Source of the DNA: VXNE01 sp964518405
GTDB taxonomy: Bacteria; Pseudomonadota; Gammaproteobacteria; Pseudomonadales; Azotimanducaceae
DNA: 14,208 bases
Direction of reading: 5' to 3'
Assembly (NCBI GenBank): GCA_964518405.1
Contig: CAZFGB010000011.1
Location: 1-14,208, forward strand
Shown here: positions 6,236 through 14,104 of the stretch, one piece after another
Position numbering within the stretch: position 1 is the stretch's first letter
Layout of the letters: every line of letters begins with the position of its first letter
Translations under genes and position numbers: made by a program
The notes under the pieces: model-generated
The model's database searches: none
What the model was told of the DNA's origin: nothing
The model's input: the letters and a program-made list of their open reading frames with translations, nothing else

Positions 6236-8731
6236 TCAGAACGCGTAGCGCAACCTGCCGTACATCAGACGACCGTTGTAGCCGGCGGGCGAATAGCGCG
6301 GGTACAACCGGCCTGAACTCGGCGACCGGACGGCCTCGTCCGGATACGCATCGAGCACGTTGTCGGCCCCGATCACCACCGCGAGACCCGCATCGAACGC
6401 GTACTTCACCGACAGGTCCAGGTATTGGTATCCGTCGTGGTAGTGGTTGTCGTCGGAGTCGAACCAACTGCCGAAGTAGTTGAGGCGCGCCCCCAAGTCC
6501 CAGCTTCCCGTCGCATGGCTCACCGCCAGGCTGACACGGGATCCCGGGGAACCCCGCTCGATGGAGGCTACGCGGCTGGCGGTCGACGCCTGCTCCAGTT
6601 CCTCGATGCTGGTCAGGGTGCGGTTGAAGCCGGCCAGCAGGTTCGTGACCCCGAGGTCCGTGTCGAAGCGCCGGGTCAGCACGATGTCCAGTCCCGTGGT
6701 GCGGGTGTCGTAGTCGTTGGTGAAATAGCGTATTCGGTTGAAGTCCTGGGCCGCCGCGACTCCAGCCGCAATGAGCTCCGCGCGCAGCGCATCGCTCACC
6801 GTGAGGTTATCGGAGAGCGCGATGCGGTCCGCGAGGTCGATGCGGAACAGGTCGACGGTCAGATCCAGACCTGCGTCGGTCTGGAGGAGGAACCCGAGCG
6901 TGAAGTTGTCGGAGCTTTCCGCATCGAGCGGCGCGCCGCCCAGGGCCAGCGCCACGGGGTTGGTGGAAGCTACCGTGCCCTGCTCCCGGAACACGCCGGT
7001 GGCGGAATCCACCACCGTGGACAGGTTGTTGGCGTTCTGCTGCCCCGGCGTCGGCGCGCGGAACCCCGAGCCCGCGGAGGCGCGCAACGCAACGGCATCG
7101 CTGACTTGCAGGCGGCCCGCGAGCTTGTAGTTCGCCACCGAGCCGAAATCGTCGAAGTCCTCCCAGCGCAGGGCGCCGCCAAGGCGCAGGCAGTCGTTCA
7201 CGTCCGCCTCGAGATCGACATAGGCCGCGATGTTCGCCCTATCCCACTCCCCGGCGCTGGCGGGATTGAAACCGCCGAAGCCGTTCGAGCGGGCGGAGAA
7301 ACCGTCGGCGCCGAACGGTCCCGTATCCCAGGAGAGTGGCTCGCCCATGACGATCCTGAATCCCTCGTCCCGCCACTCGAAGCCGGCGGCCACGTTGAGG
7401 TCGGACGCCAGACCCACGTCCATCGCATGGGTCAGGTCCACGTTGAAGTTGGTCTCCGTCTGCGCGTTCGCGCCGATGTCGAAGGAGCGCGGCGTCGCGG
7501 GACCGTAGGAGGCGTTGACCGTCTCATGGATGAAGAAGTCCAGGTTGTTCCGACCGTAGCTGACCGAAACGTCGTAGGTCAGGCCATTGTCCAACGAACC
7601 CGCAAGACCGCCCACCGCCGACATGTCGGTCATGCTGGCGCCGAACGCCGGCGTGAACCCTTCGGGCAGGACTTCCGCGAACGCGAAACACGCGTCGTCC
7701 TCCCCGAGCAGATCCCTCACTTTCACGACGTTCTCCGGCGTGGCGGCGTAGTCGTACCTGGCCTTGCAGGCGGGTCCGCCGCCGATAAGTATCCTGCCGC
7801 CGCTGACGTAGACGCCGGAGCGGCCCTGGGGAGAGCGGTAGAAGAACGCGGTGGTGACATCGCGGGTGGTGTAGTTGCCGAACGCGTAGCCGCGCGCGCC
7901 ATTGTCGAGTTCAAAGCCGGTGTTGAGGAAGGCCTTCAGGCCGCCCTCGACTTCCGCATCGCCCCACGGCTTGGCGGGATTGGCCACGGAGACGCCCACG
8001 CCCTGCATGGCTACGGCGTCCGGATGCTGCACGCTTCGGTCGGTGGACGCTGAAGCCGTGTACTCGAGGCTCAGGTTCGCAAAGCCCGCCGCGCCGACGC
8101 CGAAGCCGCGGTTGGCCGAAATGACCATCATGTCCTCCGAGGTGTCCTCGGTGTGAAATCCGTACTTGGCCTCGAGGCTGCCGCCCTCGTCGTCATCTCT
8201 CAACACGAAGTTGACGACGCCGGCGATGGCGTCCGAACCGTATTGCGCCGCGGCACCGTCACGGAGCACCTCGACACGCTTGACGGAGGCTGCGGGGATG
8301 GCGGAAATGTCCGGACCCTGGGCGCCGTCGGACGCGCCGTTGGAAATCCACTGAATGACGGCGCCGCGATGGCGGCGCTTGTTGTTGACGAGCACGAGCG
8401 TGTGGTCCGGCGCCAGGCCGCGCAGGTTGACCGGCCGCAGCAGGGCCGCGGCATCACGGGAGGGATTGGTGCTGACGTGGAACGAGGGAATCGTGGTGCG
8501 CAGCAGGTTGGACATGTCCCCGCTGCCCTGTCCCATGAGCGCTTCGGCGTCGATGGCGTCCACCGGCACGGCCGCATCGGTGGCGGTGCGCGGCGCGGCG
8601 CGCGTGCCGACCACGACCACCGTCTCAAGCTGCGCCTCGGGCTGCTCCGTCTCTTCGGCTTGCGCAACTCCGTGGACAAGCGCAAGGGCGGCGATGCACA
8701 GACTACTGCGACAGAACAGCTTCGGTTGCAT
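6236..8731 (-). CDS. TonB-dependent outer-membrane receptor
   Basis: An 831-residue outer-membrane transporter driven by TonB-ExbBD. The ATG at 8731 gives a clear signal peptide (MQPKLFCRSS, hydrophobic core, cleavage expected after AQA at residue 25) and is preceded by GGGGGT. A TonB-box-like ETVVVVG lies at 36-42. The plug domain (about 45-180) contains VNLRGLAPDHTLVLVNNKRR and the characteristic SVKRVEVLRDGAAAQYGSDA near 150-168. The remainder is the beta-barrel, ending in LRYAF with the terminal Phe recognised by the Bam machinery. The frame stays open upstream for another 381 codons opposite malate dehydrogenase, but that extension has no signal peptide and is not coding. The substrate cannot be told; there is no linked regulator, ABC transporter or degradative enzyme. 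The neighbouring malate dehydrogenase is divergent and probably unrelated. Confidence 0.95.
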   Translation of the reverse strand: MQPKLFCRSSLCIAALALVHGVAQAEETEQPEAQLETVVVVGTRAAPRTATDAAVPVDAIDAEALMGQGSGDMSNLLRTTIPSFHVSTNPSRDAAALLRPVNLRGLAPDHTLVLVNNKRRHRGAVIQWISNGASDGAQGPDISAIPAASVKRVEVLRDGAAAQYGSDAIAGVVNFVLRDDDEGGSLEAKYGFHTEDTSEDMMVISANRGFGVGAAGFANLSLEYTASASTDRSVQHPDAVAMQGVGVSVANPAKPWGDAEVEGGLKAFLNTGFELDNGARGYAFGNYTTRDVTTAFFYRSPQGRSGVYVSGGRILIGGGPACKARYDYAATPENVVKVRDLLGEDDACFAFAEVLPEGFTPAFGASMTDMSAVGGLAGSLDNGLTYDVSVSYGRNNLDFFIHETVNASYGPATPRSFDIGANAQTETNFNVDLTHAMDVGLASDLNVAAGFEWRDEGFRIVMGEPLSWDTGPFGADGFSARSNGFGGFNPASAGEWDRANIAAYVDLEADVNDCLRLGGALRWEDFDDFGSVANYKLAGRLQVSDAVALRASAGSGFRAPTPGQQNANNLSTVVDSATGVFREQGTVASTNPVALALGGAPLDAESSDNFTLGFLLQTDAGLDLTVDLFRIDLADRIALSDNLTVSDALRAELIAAGVAAAQDFNRIRYFTNDYDTRTTGLDIVLTRRFDTDLGVTNLLAGFNRTLTSIEELEQASTASRVASIERGSPGSRVSLAVSHATGSWDLGARLNYFGSWFDSDDNHYHDGYQYLDLSVKYAFDAGLAVVIGADNVLDAYPDEAVRSPSSGRLYPRYSPAGYNGRLMYGRLRYAF

Positions 8732-8830
8732 AGGGTAACCCCCGGTTGGCTGCAGGACTTCGGGAAAGGGATTTCGTTGGTCCCGCGGATGACTCCCAAA
8801 CATCGGCAGGGGGCGCGTCGGCGCGCGGCA

Positions 8831-8836
8831 AGTATA
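8831..8836 (-). promoter_or_regulatory. Candidate -10 element for the receptor gene
   Basis: Read on the minus strand this is TATACT, five of six bases of the sigma-70 -10 consensus, about 100 bases before the receptor start. No good -35 box lies at the correct distance. A GC hairpin (GCGCG, loop TCGG, CGCGC; 8813-8826) would fall near the transcript's 5' end. Confidence 0.35.
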
Positions 8837-8876
8837 CCTCCGCAGCGGCCCCGTATCGCGCTTTCGGTCAAGTCGA

Positions 8877-8882
8877 TAGAAT
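8877..8882 (+). promoter_or_regulatory. Candidate -10 element for mdh
   Basis: TAGAAT matches five of six bases of the -10 consensus and would place the transcript start near 8889, about 26 bases before the mdh start. No convincing -35 box is seen 16-18 bases upstream. The 8732-8914 gap thus appears to hold two divergent promoters whose transcripts would overlap slightly or not at all. Confidence 0.35.
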
Positions 8883-8900
8883 CCCCGTCCCTTCGGACAC

Positions 8901-8906
8901 GGGAGG
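8901..8906 (+). promoter_or_regulatory. Ribosome binding site that fixes the mdh GTG start
   Basis: GGGAGG lies 8 bases before the GTG at 8915. It is the strongest Shine-Dalgarno in this gap. It decides the start, because the reading frame is open for a long way upstream opposite the receptor gene. Confidence 0.75.
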
Positions 8907-8914
8907 CGGCAATA

Positions 8915-9886
8915 GTGGATGCGGTGAGGATCGCGGTGACGGGAGCGGCGGGCCAGATCGGGTACGCGCTGGTGTTTCGGATCGCATCGGGGCAGCTCCT
9001 GGGCGACGACACCCCCGTCGCACTGCAACTGCTCGAGATTCCGCCCGCGATGGACGCCGTCAACGGCGTGATCATGGAAGTGGAGGATTGCGCCTTCCCG
9101 CGGCTCTCGGGGATCACCGCCACCGACGATCCGAACGTCGCCTTCGACGGCGCCGACATCGCAATCCTCGTCGGCGCCAGGCCTCGCTCGGCGGGCATGG
9201 AGCGCGGCGACCTGCTCGAAGCGAACGCCGCCATCTTCTCTGCCCAGGGCGCGGCATTGAACGCGCATGCATCGCGGGACGTGAAGGTGCTGGTAGTGGG
9301 AAATCCGGCCAACACGAATTGCCTTATCGCGCAACGCAACGCGCCGAATATCGATCCCCGCAACTTCACCGCGATGATGCGCCTCGACCACAACCGCGCC
9401 AAGGCCCAACTCGCGGCAAGGACGGGCGCCCATGTCGATGCGGTGCGCGGGCTCGTGGTCTGGGGCAACCACTCTGCGACCCAGTACCCCGACCTCCATC
9501 ACGCGACCGTGGACGGCAAGCCCGCAATGGAACTGGTAGATCAGGCCTGGTACGCGAACGAGTTCATCCCGACGGTGCAGCAGCGCGGCGCGGCCATCAT
9601 CGCCGCGCGCGGCGCTTCGAGCGCCGCTTCCGCCGCCAACGCGATCATCGAGCACATCGGCGCCTGGGTCCACGGCACCGACGATGTCGTCAGCATGGGC
9701 GTCTATTCCGACGGCAGCTACGGAATCGAAGCAGGGCTGATCTATTCGTTCCCCGTCAGGTGCGCGGACGGCGACTGGCAGATCGTCGAGGGCCTCGATA
9801 TCAACGCATTCAGCCGCGAGAAGATGCGGGCCACGGAAGTGGAACTGCGGGAGGAACGCGACGCCGTCGCGCATCTGCTTCCTTGA
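8915..9886 (+). CDS. mdh: Malate dehydrogenase (NAD-dependent)
   Basis: This enzyme interconverts malate and oxaloacetate with NAD in the TCA cycle. From the GTG at 8915 the protein has 323 residues, normal for the cytosolic-type bacterial family of about 325-330. The NAD fold begins TGAAGQIGYAL (residues 9-19) with E41 (LLEIP) where an acidic residue favours NAD over NADP. Substrate arginines are R91 and R97 in GARPRSAGMER, the catalytic pair is D158 (RLDHNRA) and H186 (VVWGNHSATQYPD), and R161 is the third substrate arginine. VVGNPANTN at 127-135 is the family signature. The loop normally read as RGPGMER is RSAGMER here, a mild change. It is a single gene: divergent from the receptor, convergent with the hydrolase gene, with only one base between the stop codons. 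Confidence 0.97.
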   Translation: MDAVRIAVTGAAGQIGYALVFRIASGQLLGDDTPVALQLLEIPPAMDAVNGVIMEVEDCAFPRLSGITATDDPNVAFDGADIAILVGARPRSAGMERGDLLEANAAIFSAQGAALNAHASRDVKVLVVGNPANTNCLIAQRNAPNIDPRNFTAMMRLDHNRAKAQLAARTGAHVDAVRGLVVWGNHSATQYPDLHHATVDGKPAMELVDQAWYANEFIPTVQQRGAAIIAARGASSAASAANAIIEHIGAWVHGTDDVVSMGVYSDGSYGIEAGLIYSFPVRCADGDWQIVEGLDINAFSREKMRATEVELREERDAVAHLLP

Positions 9887-9887
9887 G

Positions 9888-10574
9888 TCAACCGCCCATC
9901 ATCTGCCGCCAGGTGTCGATGTCCTTGACGGCAAGGTAGGGATTCTGGCGTTTCGAGGCGGCCATGGTGGCATTCGGGACAGCGCTGTAGTTGTGACCCG
10001 GCAATAGCAGGGTGTCGTCCGGCAGGGACTTCAGCCGCTGCAGGCTGTGGTACATCTCGTCCGGATCGGAGCCCGGAAGATCGACGCGGCCGCAACCGTT
10101 GATGAAGAGCGTATCCCCGGATACAAGCGTGTTCTTGATGCGGAAGCACTGCGAGCCGGGCGTGTGTCCGGGCGTATGCAGGAACTCCACTTCGACGACC
10201 CCGATCTTCAGGGTGTCTCCCGAATCGACGCGGACCATGTCCGACTCGGATATGTCCGTAACCTTCTTCACGCCGTCCGCCTCATGCCTGTGCGCGTAGA
10301 TCTTCACCGGCGACTTCTCGAGCAACTCGGCGACGCCGGCAATGTTGTGCCCGCGCATGCCGCCGCCGATGTGGTCCGGGTGATAGTGGGTCGCGAGCGC
10401 CGCGACGAGCTTGTATTCGCGCTCCTCGAGATGGCGCAGCAGCCCGTCGATGTCCCAAGCGGGATCGACGATCGCCACCTCTCGGGTGCTGCGCGATCCG
10501 ACGACATAGGTGAAGTTCGCCATTGGCCCGATTTCTATCTGCTCGATGAGCAGTTCGTCTTGCTCTTCAGGCAT
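9888..10574 (-). CDS. Metallo-beta-lactamase-fold hydrolase, glyoxalase II / persulfide dioxygenase group
   Basis: A cytoplasmic 228-residue MBL-fold enzyme. Metal ligands are visible: H63, H65, D67 and H68 in THYHPDHIGG, H137 in HTPGHTPGS, D154 in SGDTLF and H194 in LPGHNY. The stretch GDTLFINGCGRVDLPGSDP resembles ETHE1-like persulfide dioxygenases as well as hydroxyacylglutathione hydrolases. The length suits either, and it lacks the long C-terminal substrate domain of classical glyoxalase II. The substrate is therefore probably a glutathione thioester or glutathione persulfide, but I cannot choose between them. The ATG at 10574 has AGGAG six bases upstream (10585-10581), which fixes the start. 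It is a single gene, convergent with mdh and divergent from the ada-alkA fusion. No rhodanese or sulfur-oxidation gene is adjacent to settle the function. Confidence 0.9.
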   Translation of the reverse strand: MPEEQDELLIEQIEIGPMANFTYVVGSRSTREVAIVDPAWDIDGLLRHLEEREYKLVAALATHYHPDHIGGGMRGHNIAGVAELLEKSPVKIYAHRHEADGVKKVTDISESDMVRVDSGDTLKIGVVEVEFLHTPGHTPGSQCFRIKNTLVSGDTLFINGCGRVDLPGSDPDEMYHSLQRLKSLPDDTLLLPGHNYSAVPNATMAASKRQNPYLAVKDIDTWRQMMGG

Positions 10575-10589
10575 CTGCCGCTCCTGCCG

Positions 10590-10653
10590 GGAAGGGCAAC
10601 CATAGCACCGCCGGGGCCAAAGTCATGCCGCGTGTCCGATTCCGCGAACTCGT
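10590..10653 (+). repeat. 64-bp intergenic repeat unit, copy 1
   Basis: Begins GGAAGGGCAACC and ends GATTCCGCGAACTCGT. It shares GGCAACC, GCAC, AAAGT, GCC and the 23-base tail CGTGTCCGATTCC...GCGAACTCGT with copy 2, which has one extra G in the tail. It lies immediately upstream of the MBL hydrolase start, so in that orientation it would include or adjoin that gene's promoter. Confidence 0.8.
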
Positions 10654-10676
10654 CCTGTGAGCAAACGGCAGACAGT

Positions 10677-10740
10677 GGAAGAACGGCAACCCTGGCACGG
10701 CGGGAAAGTTTCGCCACGTGTCCGATTCCGGCGAACTCGT
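10677..10740 (+). repeat. 64-bp intergenic repeat unit, copy 2
   Basis: A direct copy offset by 87 bp from copy 1. It is almost identical over the last 24 bases (10717-10740) and degenerate with small indels over the first 40. It ends 16 bases before the -10 element assigned to the ada-alkA gene, so its terminal GAACTC occupies that promoter's -35 region. Origin unknown: either a local duplication of a regulatory segment or two repeats from the end of a lost mobile element. Confidence 0.8.
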
Positions 10741-10756
10741 AACCCTCCCTTTCGCA

Positions 10757-10762
10757 TATAGT
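10757..10762 (+). promoter_or_regulatory. -10 element placing the ada-alkA transcript start at its ATG
   Basis: TATAGT matches five of six consensus bases. The expected start point, seven bases after its last base, is position 10769, the A of the initiator ATG. No -35 consensus is present at 16-18 bases (the sequence there is GAACTC) and no Shine-Dalgarno precedes the ATG. Both facts agree with a leaderless, perhaps activator-dependent, promoter. Confidence 0.45.
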
Positions 10763-10768
10763 GGCCCA

Positions 10769-12202
10769 ATGCTGCCGGCACCGGACATATGCCGCCGCGC
10801 CCGCCTCGCGCGGGATCTTCGTTTCGACGGCCATTTCGTCTTCGGTGTGGTGACCACGGGCGTCTTCTGCCGCCCGATCTGCCCCGCGAGGCCGTCGGCC
10901 GAGGACAACGTCCGCTACTTCGCGACCTCCGCCGCCGCGATGGAGGCGGGCTACCGACCCTGCCTGCGCTGCCACCCCGAGCGGGCGAGCCCACTGCCCG
11001 TCTGGACCATCGGCAGCGAGACCGTAGTGCGCGCGGTCCGCATGATCGACAGCGGCTATCTCGCCAGGCGTCCGGTACGCGCGCTCTCGGTCGAACTCGG
11101 TGTTGGCGAACGGCACTTGAATCGCCTGTTTCGCGCGGAACTCGGCACTACCCCAATGAGGCTAGCGCGCATGCGCCGGATTGCCCTCGCCAAGCGCCTC
11201 ATCGACGAAACGGACCTGACGATGGCCGATGTCGCGCATGCGGCCGGCTATGGCAGCGTTCGCCGATTCAACGACGAGTTCTCGCGGGTATTTCATCGCC
11301 CTCCCCGCGCGGCGCGCCGCAGCCGCACGCGTGAAGGCGCGTCCCCGGTGCGCCTTCGCTTGCCCACGCGCGAACCGTTCCACGCGGACTGGGTGTTTTC
11401 CTTCCTGGCCCGCCGGGCGCTCCCCGGCCTGGAGCGTGTGGATGGCCACGCGTACCGGCGACGGATCGACCGTCACTGCATCTCGGTGTCGCGCGAAGAC
11501 GGGGCCCTGTGGCTTGAAGTGCCGAGTGCGCTCGCCAATCGCACGGCAGATGTCCTTGCGCGCGTTCGACGCGTGTTCGATCTCGATGCGGACCCGAACG
11601 CCATCGATTCACACCTTCTCGAGTCCCCCGCGTGCGCGCCCTGGGTTCGCGTTGCTCCTGGCATTCGTGTTCCGGGCGCATGGGACGCCTTCGAAGGCGG
11701 CGTCAGGGCTGTCCTCGGACAACAGGTCAGCATCGACCGCGCCACCGACCTGGCAACCAGGCTCATCGACAGGTTCGGCGCCGACGGGTTTCCGACACCC
11801 GAGACGCTTGCAAGCGCCGACGTGGCGACGATCGGGATACCCGGCGGGCGGGCCGCGGCCGTGCGGCACCTGGCGCGCGCGGTGCTCGAACGGGGCGACG
11901 CCTTTCTGCTCGATCCACCGGCGGCGCGCGAAAACCTGCTCCGTATCGACGGCATCGGGCCCTGGACCGCCGAATACGTCGCCATGCGCGTCGCCAGTGA
12001 CCCGGATGCCTTTCCCGCCTCGGACTGGGCCGTGCGCAAGGTGCTGGGAGCGAACGCGCGCGATGCGCTGCGACGCGCGGCACCGTGGCGCCCTTGGCGG
12101 GCCTACGCGGTCATGCACGTCTGGCGCGGTTATTCCCGGGAGATCGAGGGTGTCCCTCGCAAGGAGCAGCGCGAGGGCGAACCCCCCGCAAAGAGGCACT
12201 GA
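10769..12202 (+). CDS. alkA: Ada N-terminal / AraC regulator fused to AlkA 3-methyladenine DNA glycosylase
   Basis: A 477-residue three-part protein. Residues 1-75 are the Ada methylphosphotriester domain with zinc cysteines C34, C38, C65 and C68, spaced exactly as 38, 42, 69 and 72 of E. coli Ada; C34 would accept methyl from DNA phosphotriesters. Residues about 84-185 form an AraC-type double helix-turn-helix, so methylation of the first domain probably switches on transcription. From about 195 comes the AlkA glycosylase, with helix-hairpin-helix LLRIDGIGPWTAEY (from 390) and catalytic D419 in ASDWAVRK. It removes alkylated bases such as 3-methyladenine. Such fusions are known, for instance M. 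tuberculosis alkA, also followed by ogt. I chose the ATG at 10769; a GTG at 10718 would add 17 unlike residues. The ogt gene follows after one base. Confidence 0.95.
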   Translation: MLPAPDICRRARLARDLRFDGHFVFGVVTTGVFCRPICPARPSAEDNVRYFATSAAAMEAGYRPCLRCHPERASPLPVWTIGSETVVRAVRMIDSGYLARRPVRALSVELGVGERHLNRLFRAELGTTPMRLARMRRIALAKRLIDETDLTMADVAHAAGYGSVRRFNDEFSRVFHRPPRAARRSRTREGASPVRLRLPTREPFHADWVFSFLARRALPGLERVDGHAYRRRIDRHCISVSREDGALWLEVPSALANRTADVLARVRRVFDLDADPNAIDSHLLESPACAPWVRVAPGIRVPGAWDAFEGGVRAVLGQQVSIDRATDLATRLIDRFGADGFPTPETLASADVATIGIPGGRAAAVRHLARAVLERGDAFLLDPPAARENLLRIDGIGPWTAEYVAMRVASDPDAFPASDWAVRKVLGANARDALRRAAPWRPWRAYAVMHVWRGYSREIEGVPRKEQREGEPPAKRH

Positions 12203-12203
12203 T

Positions 12204-12677
<474 letters not shown>

Positions 12678-13125
12678 CGTTCGCGCCTTGGCGGCCGCCT
12701 GTCCGGCGGCTTGGGGTGTCGATCCAGCGTGCTGGCGAGTTTGCGCCGTTCGTCGGGGGTCAACCTCGACACCACCGCGACGAGCCTCTGGTGGCTGAGC
12801 GCCTGGCTCTCATCCAGTCGCCGGCGAAACTCTGCGAGCGTCTCGGACAGGGCCTCCTCTTCGAACGGTTCGGAGATCAGGGCGGCGCGCATGTCCCGCT
12901 GCGCGCTACGAAGTTTTCGAAGCTTGGGTCTCATGGCCCTGCGGGTCTCGAGGCCCTGGAACACCTCCCGGCGGCGATCCTCCTGCAGGAACTTGAGCTG
13001 CGGAACCGGGCCGATCCCGCTCCGAATACCGAAGTCGCCCGACATTCTGCCGACGACGAAGCCCGCCAGCAGCAGGTTCAAAACGACCGAGACGGCCAGT
13101 GCCCCGATGAGCCATTTGCTACGCA

Positions 13126-13545
13126 TCAAATATCCCCGACGCTGTCGACGCCGTTCGCTTCCTCGATTTCAGAGAAGGCGATGATCGCCACGGCCTCCTC
13201 GAGGCTATCCGTCTCGGGATAGGTGAAGCCGAGCGTGAAACCCAGGGCGAGCGGCGCCGCCGCAAGGGCGATCGGCCGCCACAACGGCGCGAAAAGCCAG
13301 GACAGCATGTCGGTCGGACGTCCCTCGGCGTTCACATGGGCGAGGATTCGAGCCTTGAGACCGAGCGGTTCCGGCGCCTCCATGGTCTCGGCCAGCAACG
13401 CGTCGAACGCGCGGGCGGCATCCAGCTGTCGCCGACCTTCCGAGGCATCGGCAAAAGCGCGGCCTGCCGCGCGCCGCGCGGCGGGCCAGCATTCGAGATT
13501 CGCGCCGTACCGGTCAAGGCACTGCCGAAACTCTTCGTTCGTCAT
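13126..13545 (-). CDS. Single-pass membrane protein, probable anti-sigma factor
   Basis: A 139-residue protein with a cytoplasmic, mostly helical N-terminus beginning MTNEEFRQCLDRYGANLECWP. A single membrane segment follows at about 91-110 (PIALAAAPLALGFTLGFTYP), then an acidic 29-residue periplasmic tail. It lies directly after an ECF sigma gene and before a periplasmic sensor-like gene, and its topology matches CnrY-like anti-sigma proteins that hold the sigma factor at the membrane. No zinc-binding HxxxCxxC anti-sigma motif is present. The ATG at 13545 overlaps the sigma stop as TGATG, and GGAGGGAG just upstream is a strong ribosome site, which fixes the start. The longer open frame upstream lies inside the sigma gene. 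The role is inferred from order and topology, not from recognisable anti-sigma residues. Confidence 0.7.
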   Translation of the reverse strand: MTNEEFRQCLDRYGANLECWPAARRAAGRAFADASEGRRQLDAARAFDALLAETMEAPEPLGLKARILAHVNAEGRPTDMLSWLFAPLWRPIALAAAPLALGFTLGFTYPETDSLEEAVAIIAFSEIEEANGVDSVGDI

Positions 13546-14099
13546 CACACTCCCTCCAGTTTCATATAGGGACCCAGTCTCGCCTTGAGGGTCCTCCGCG
13601 CGCGTGCGATCAGGGATTCCAGCGCATCCACCGAGACACCGAGAATCTGCGCCGCCTCTTTGTTGGATCGTCCCTGGATCTGGCACAACACCAGGGCCGA
13701 CCGCTGCCGTTCCGGAAGCGCGGCGATACCGGCGCGCACCGCCTTGCGGCGTTCTTCCGCGATGCCGAGATCATCCGCTCCTGGCGCATCGTCGGCCATC
13801 GCCTCCAGTTCCGTATCGACGGTAGGCCGCCGCTTGCGGAACTCGTCCACGCACAGGTTATGGGCGACCCGGTATAGCCACGTGGTGAAGCGGACGCGCC
13901 CCGGCCTGAACGTTCGCGCCCGGTGCCAAATCCGCAGGAACGTTTCCTGGGCGATGTCTTCGGCATCGGCCCGATTGTTCGTCATCCTGTAGACGTAGGC
14001 GTGCACGCTATTGAGATGCCGGTCCAGCAGGCGCGTATACGCCTGCTGGTCTCCGGCCTGGACCAGACGCATCAGTTCCTCGTCCGGCACCTGGCCCAA
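13545..14099 (-). CDS. ECF-family RNA polymerase sigma factor
   Basis: A group IV sigma factor of about 184 residues that directs RNA polymerase to a small stress regulon. Sigma-2 covers about 20-92 with the core-binding and -10-recognition helix DAEDIAQETFLRIW followed by FTTWLYRVAHNLCVDEFRKRR. Sigma-4 covers 127-176 (LPERQRSALVLCQIQGRSNKE, helix-turn-helix to LESLIARARRTLKARL). There is no sigma-1 or sigma-3 domain, as expected. The start is uncertain: the TTG at 14099 and a GTG at 14090 both lie upstream of the conserved PDEELM, while an ATG at 14072 would trim it; none has a clear ribosome site. The stop overlaps the next ATG as TGATG. Order sigma, membrane protein, periplasmic sensor recalls cnrYXH of Cupriavidus in content. 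Confidence 0.94.
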   Translation of the reverse strand: MGQVPDEELMRLVQAGDQQAYTRLLDRHLNSVHAYVYRMTNNRADAEDIAQETFLRIWHRARTFRPGRVRFTTWLYRVAHNLCVDEFRKRRPTVDTELEAMADDAPGADDLGIAEERRKAVRAGIAALPERQRSALVLCQIQGRSNKEAAQILGVSVDALESLIARARRTLKARLGPYMKLEGV

Positions 14100-14104
14100 A
14101 ACGG

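Noticed and set aside
8153..8914. Upstream extension of the mdh frame opposite the receptor gene
   Set aside because: The malate dehydrogenase family starts at the residues encoded from 8915, where GGGAGG lies 8 bases upstream. The extension shows no domain and is antisense to the receptor.
8732..9874. N-terminal extension of the receptor frame by 381 codons over malate dehydrogenase
   Set aside because: The extension is antisense to a clear mdh gene. The signal peptide starts at 8731 with a ribosome site, so the extension is a chance open frame.
10629..10740. A CRISPR array or tandem repeat array
   Set aside because: There are only two units, with internal indels, and no regular spacers.
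13546..13686. Longer N-terminus for the probable anti-sigma protein
   Set aside because: The added residues overlap the sigma-4 coding region out of frame. The ATG at 13545 has GGAGGGAG and the TGATG junction.
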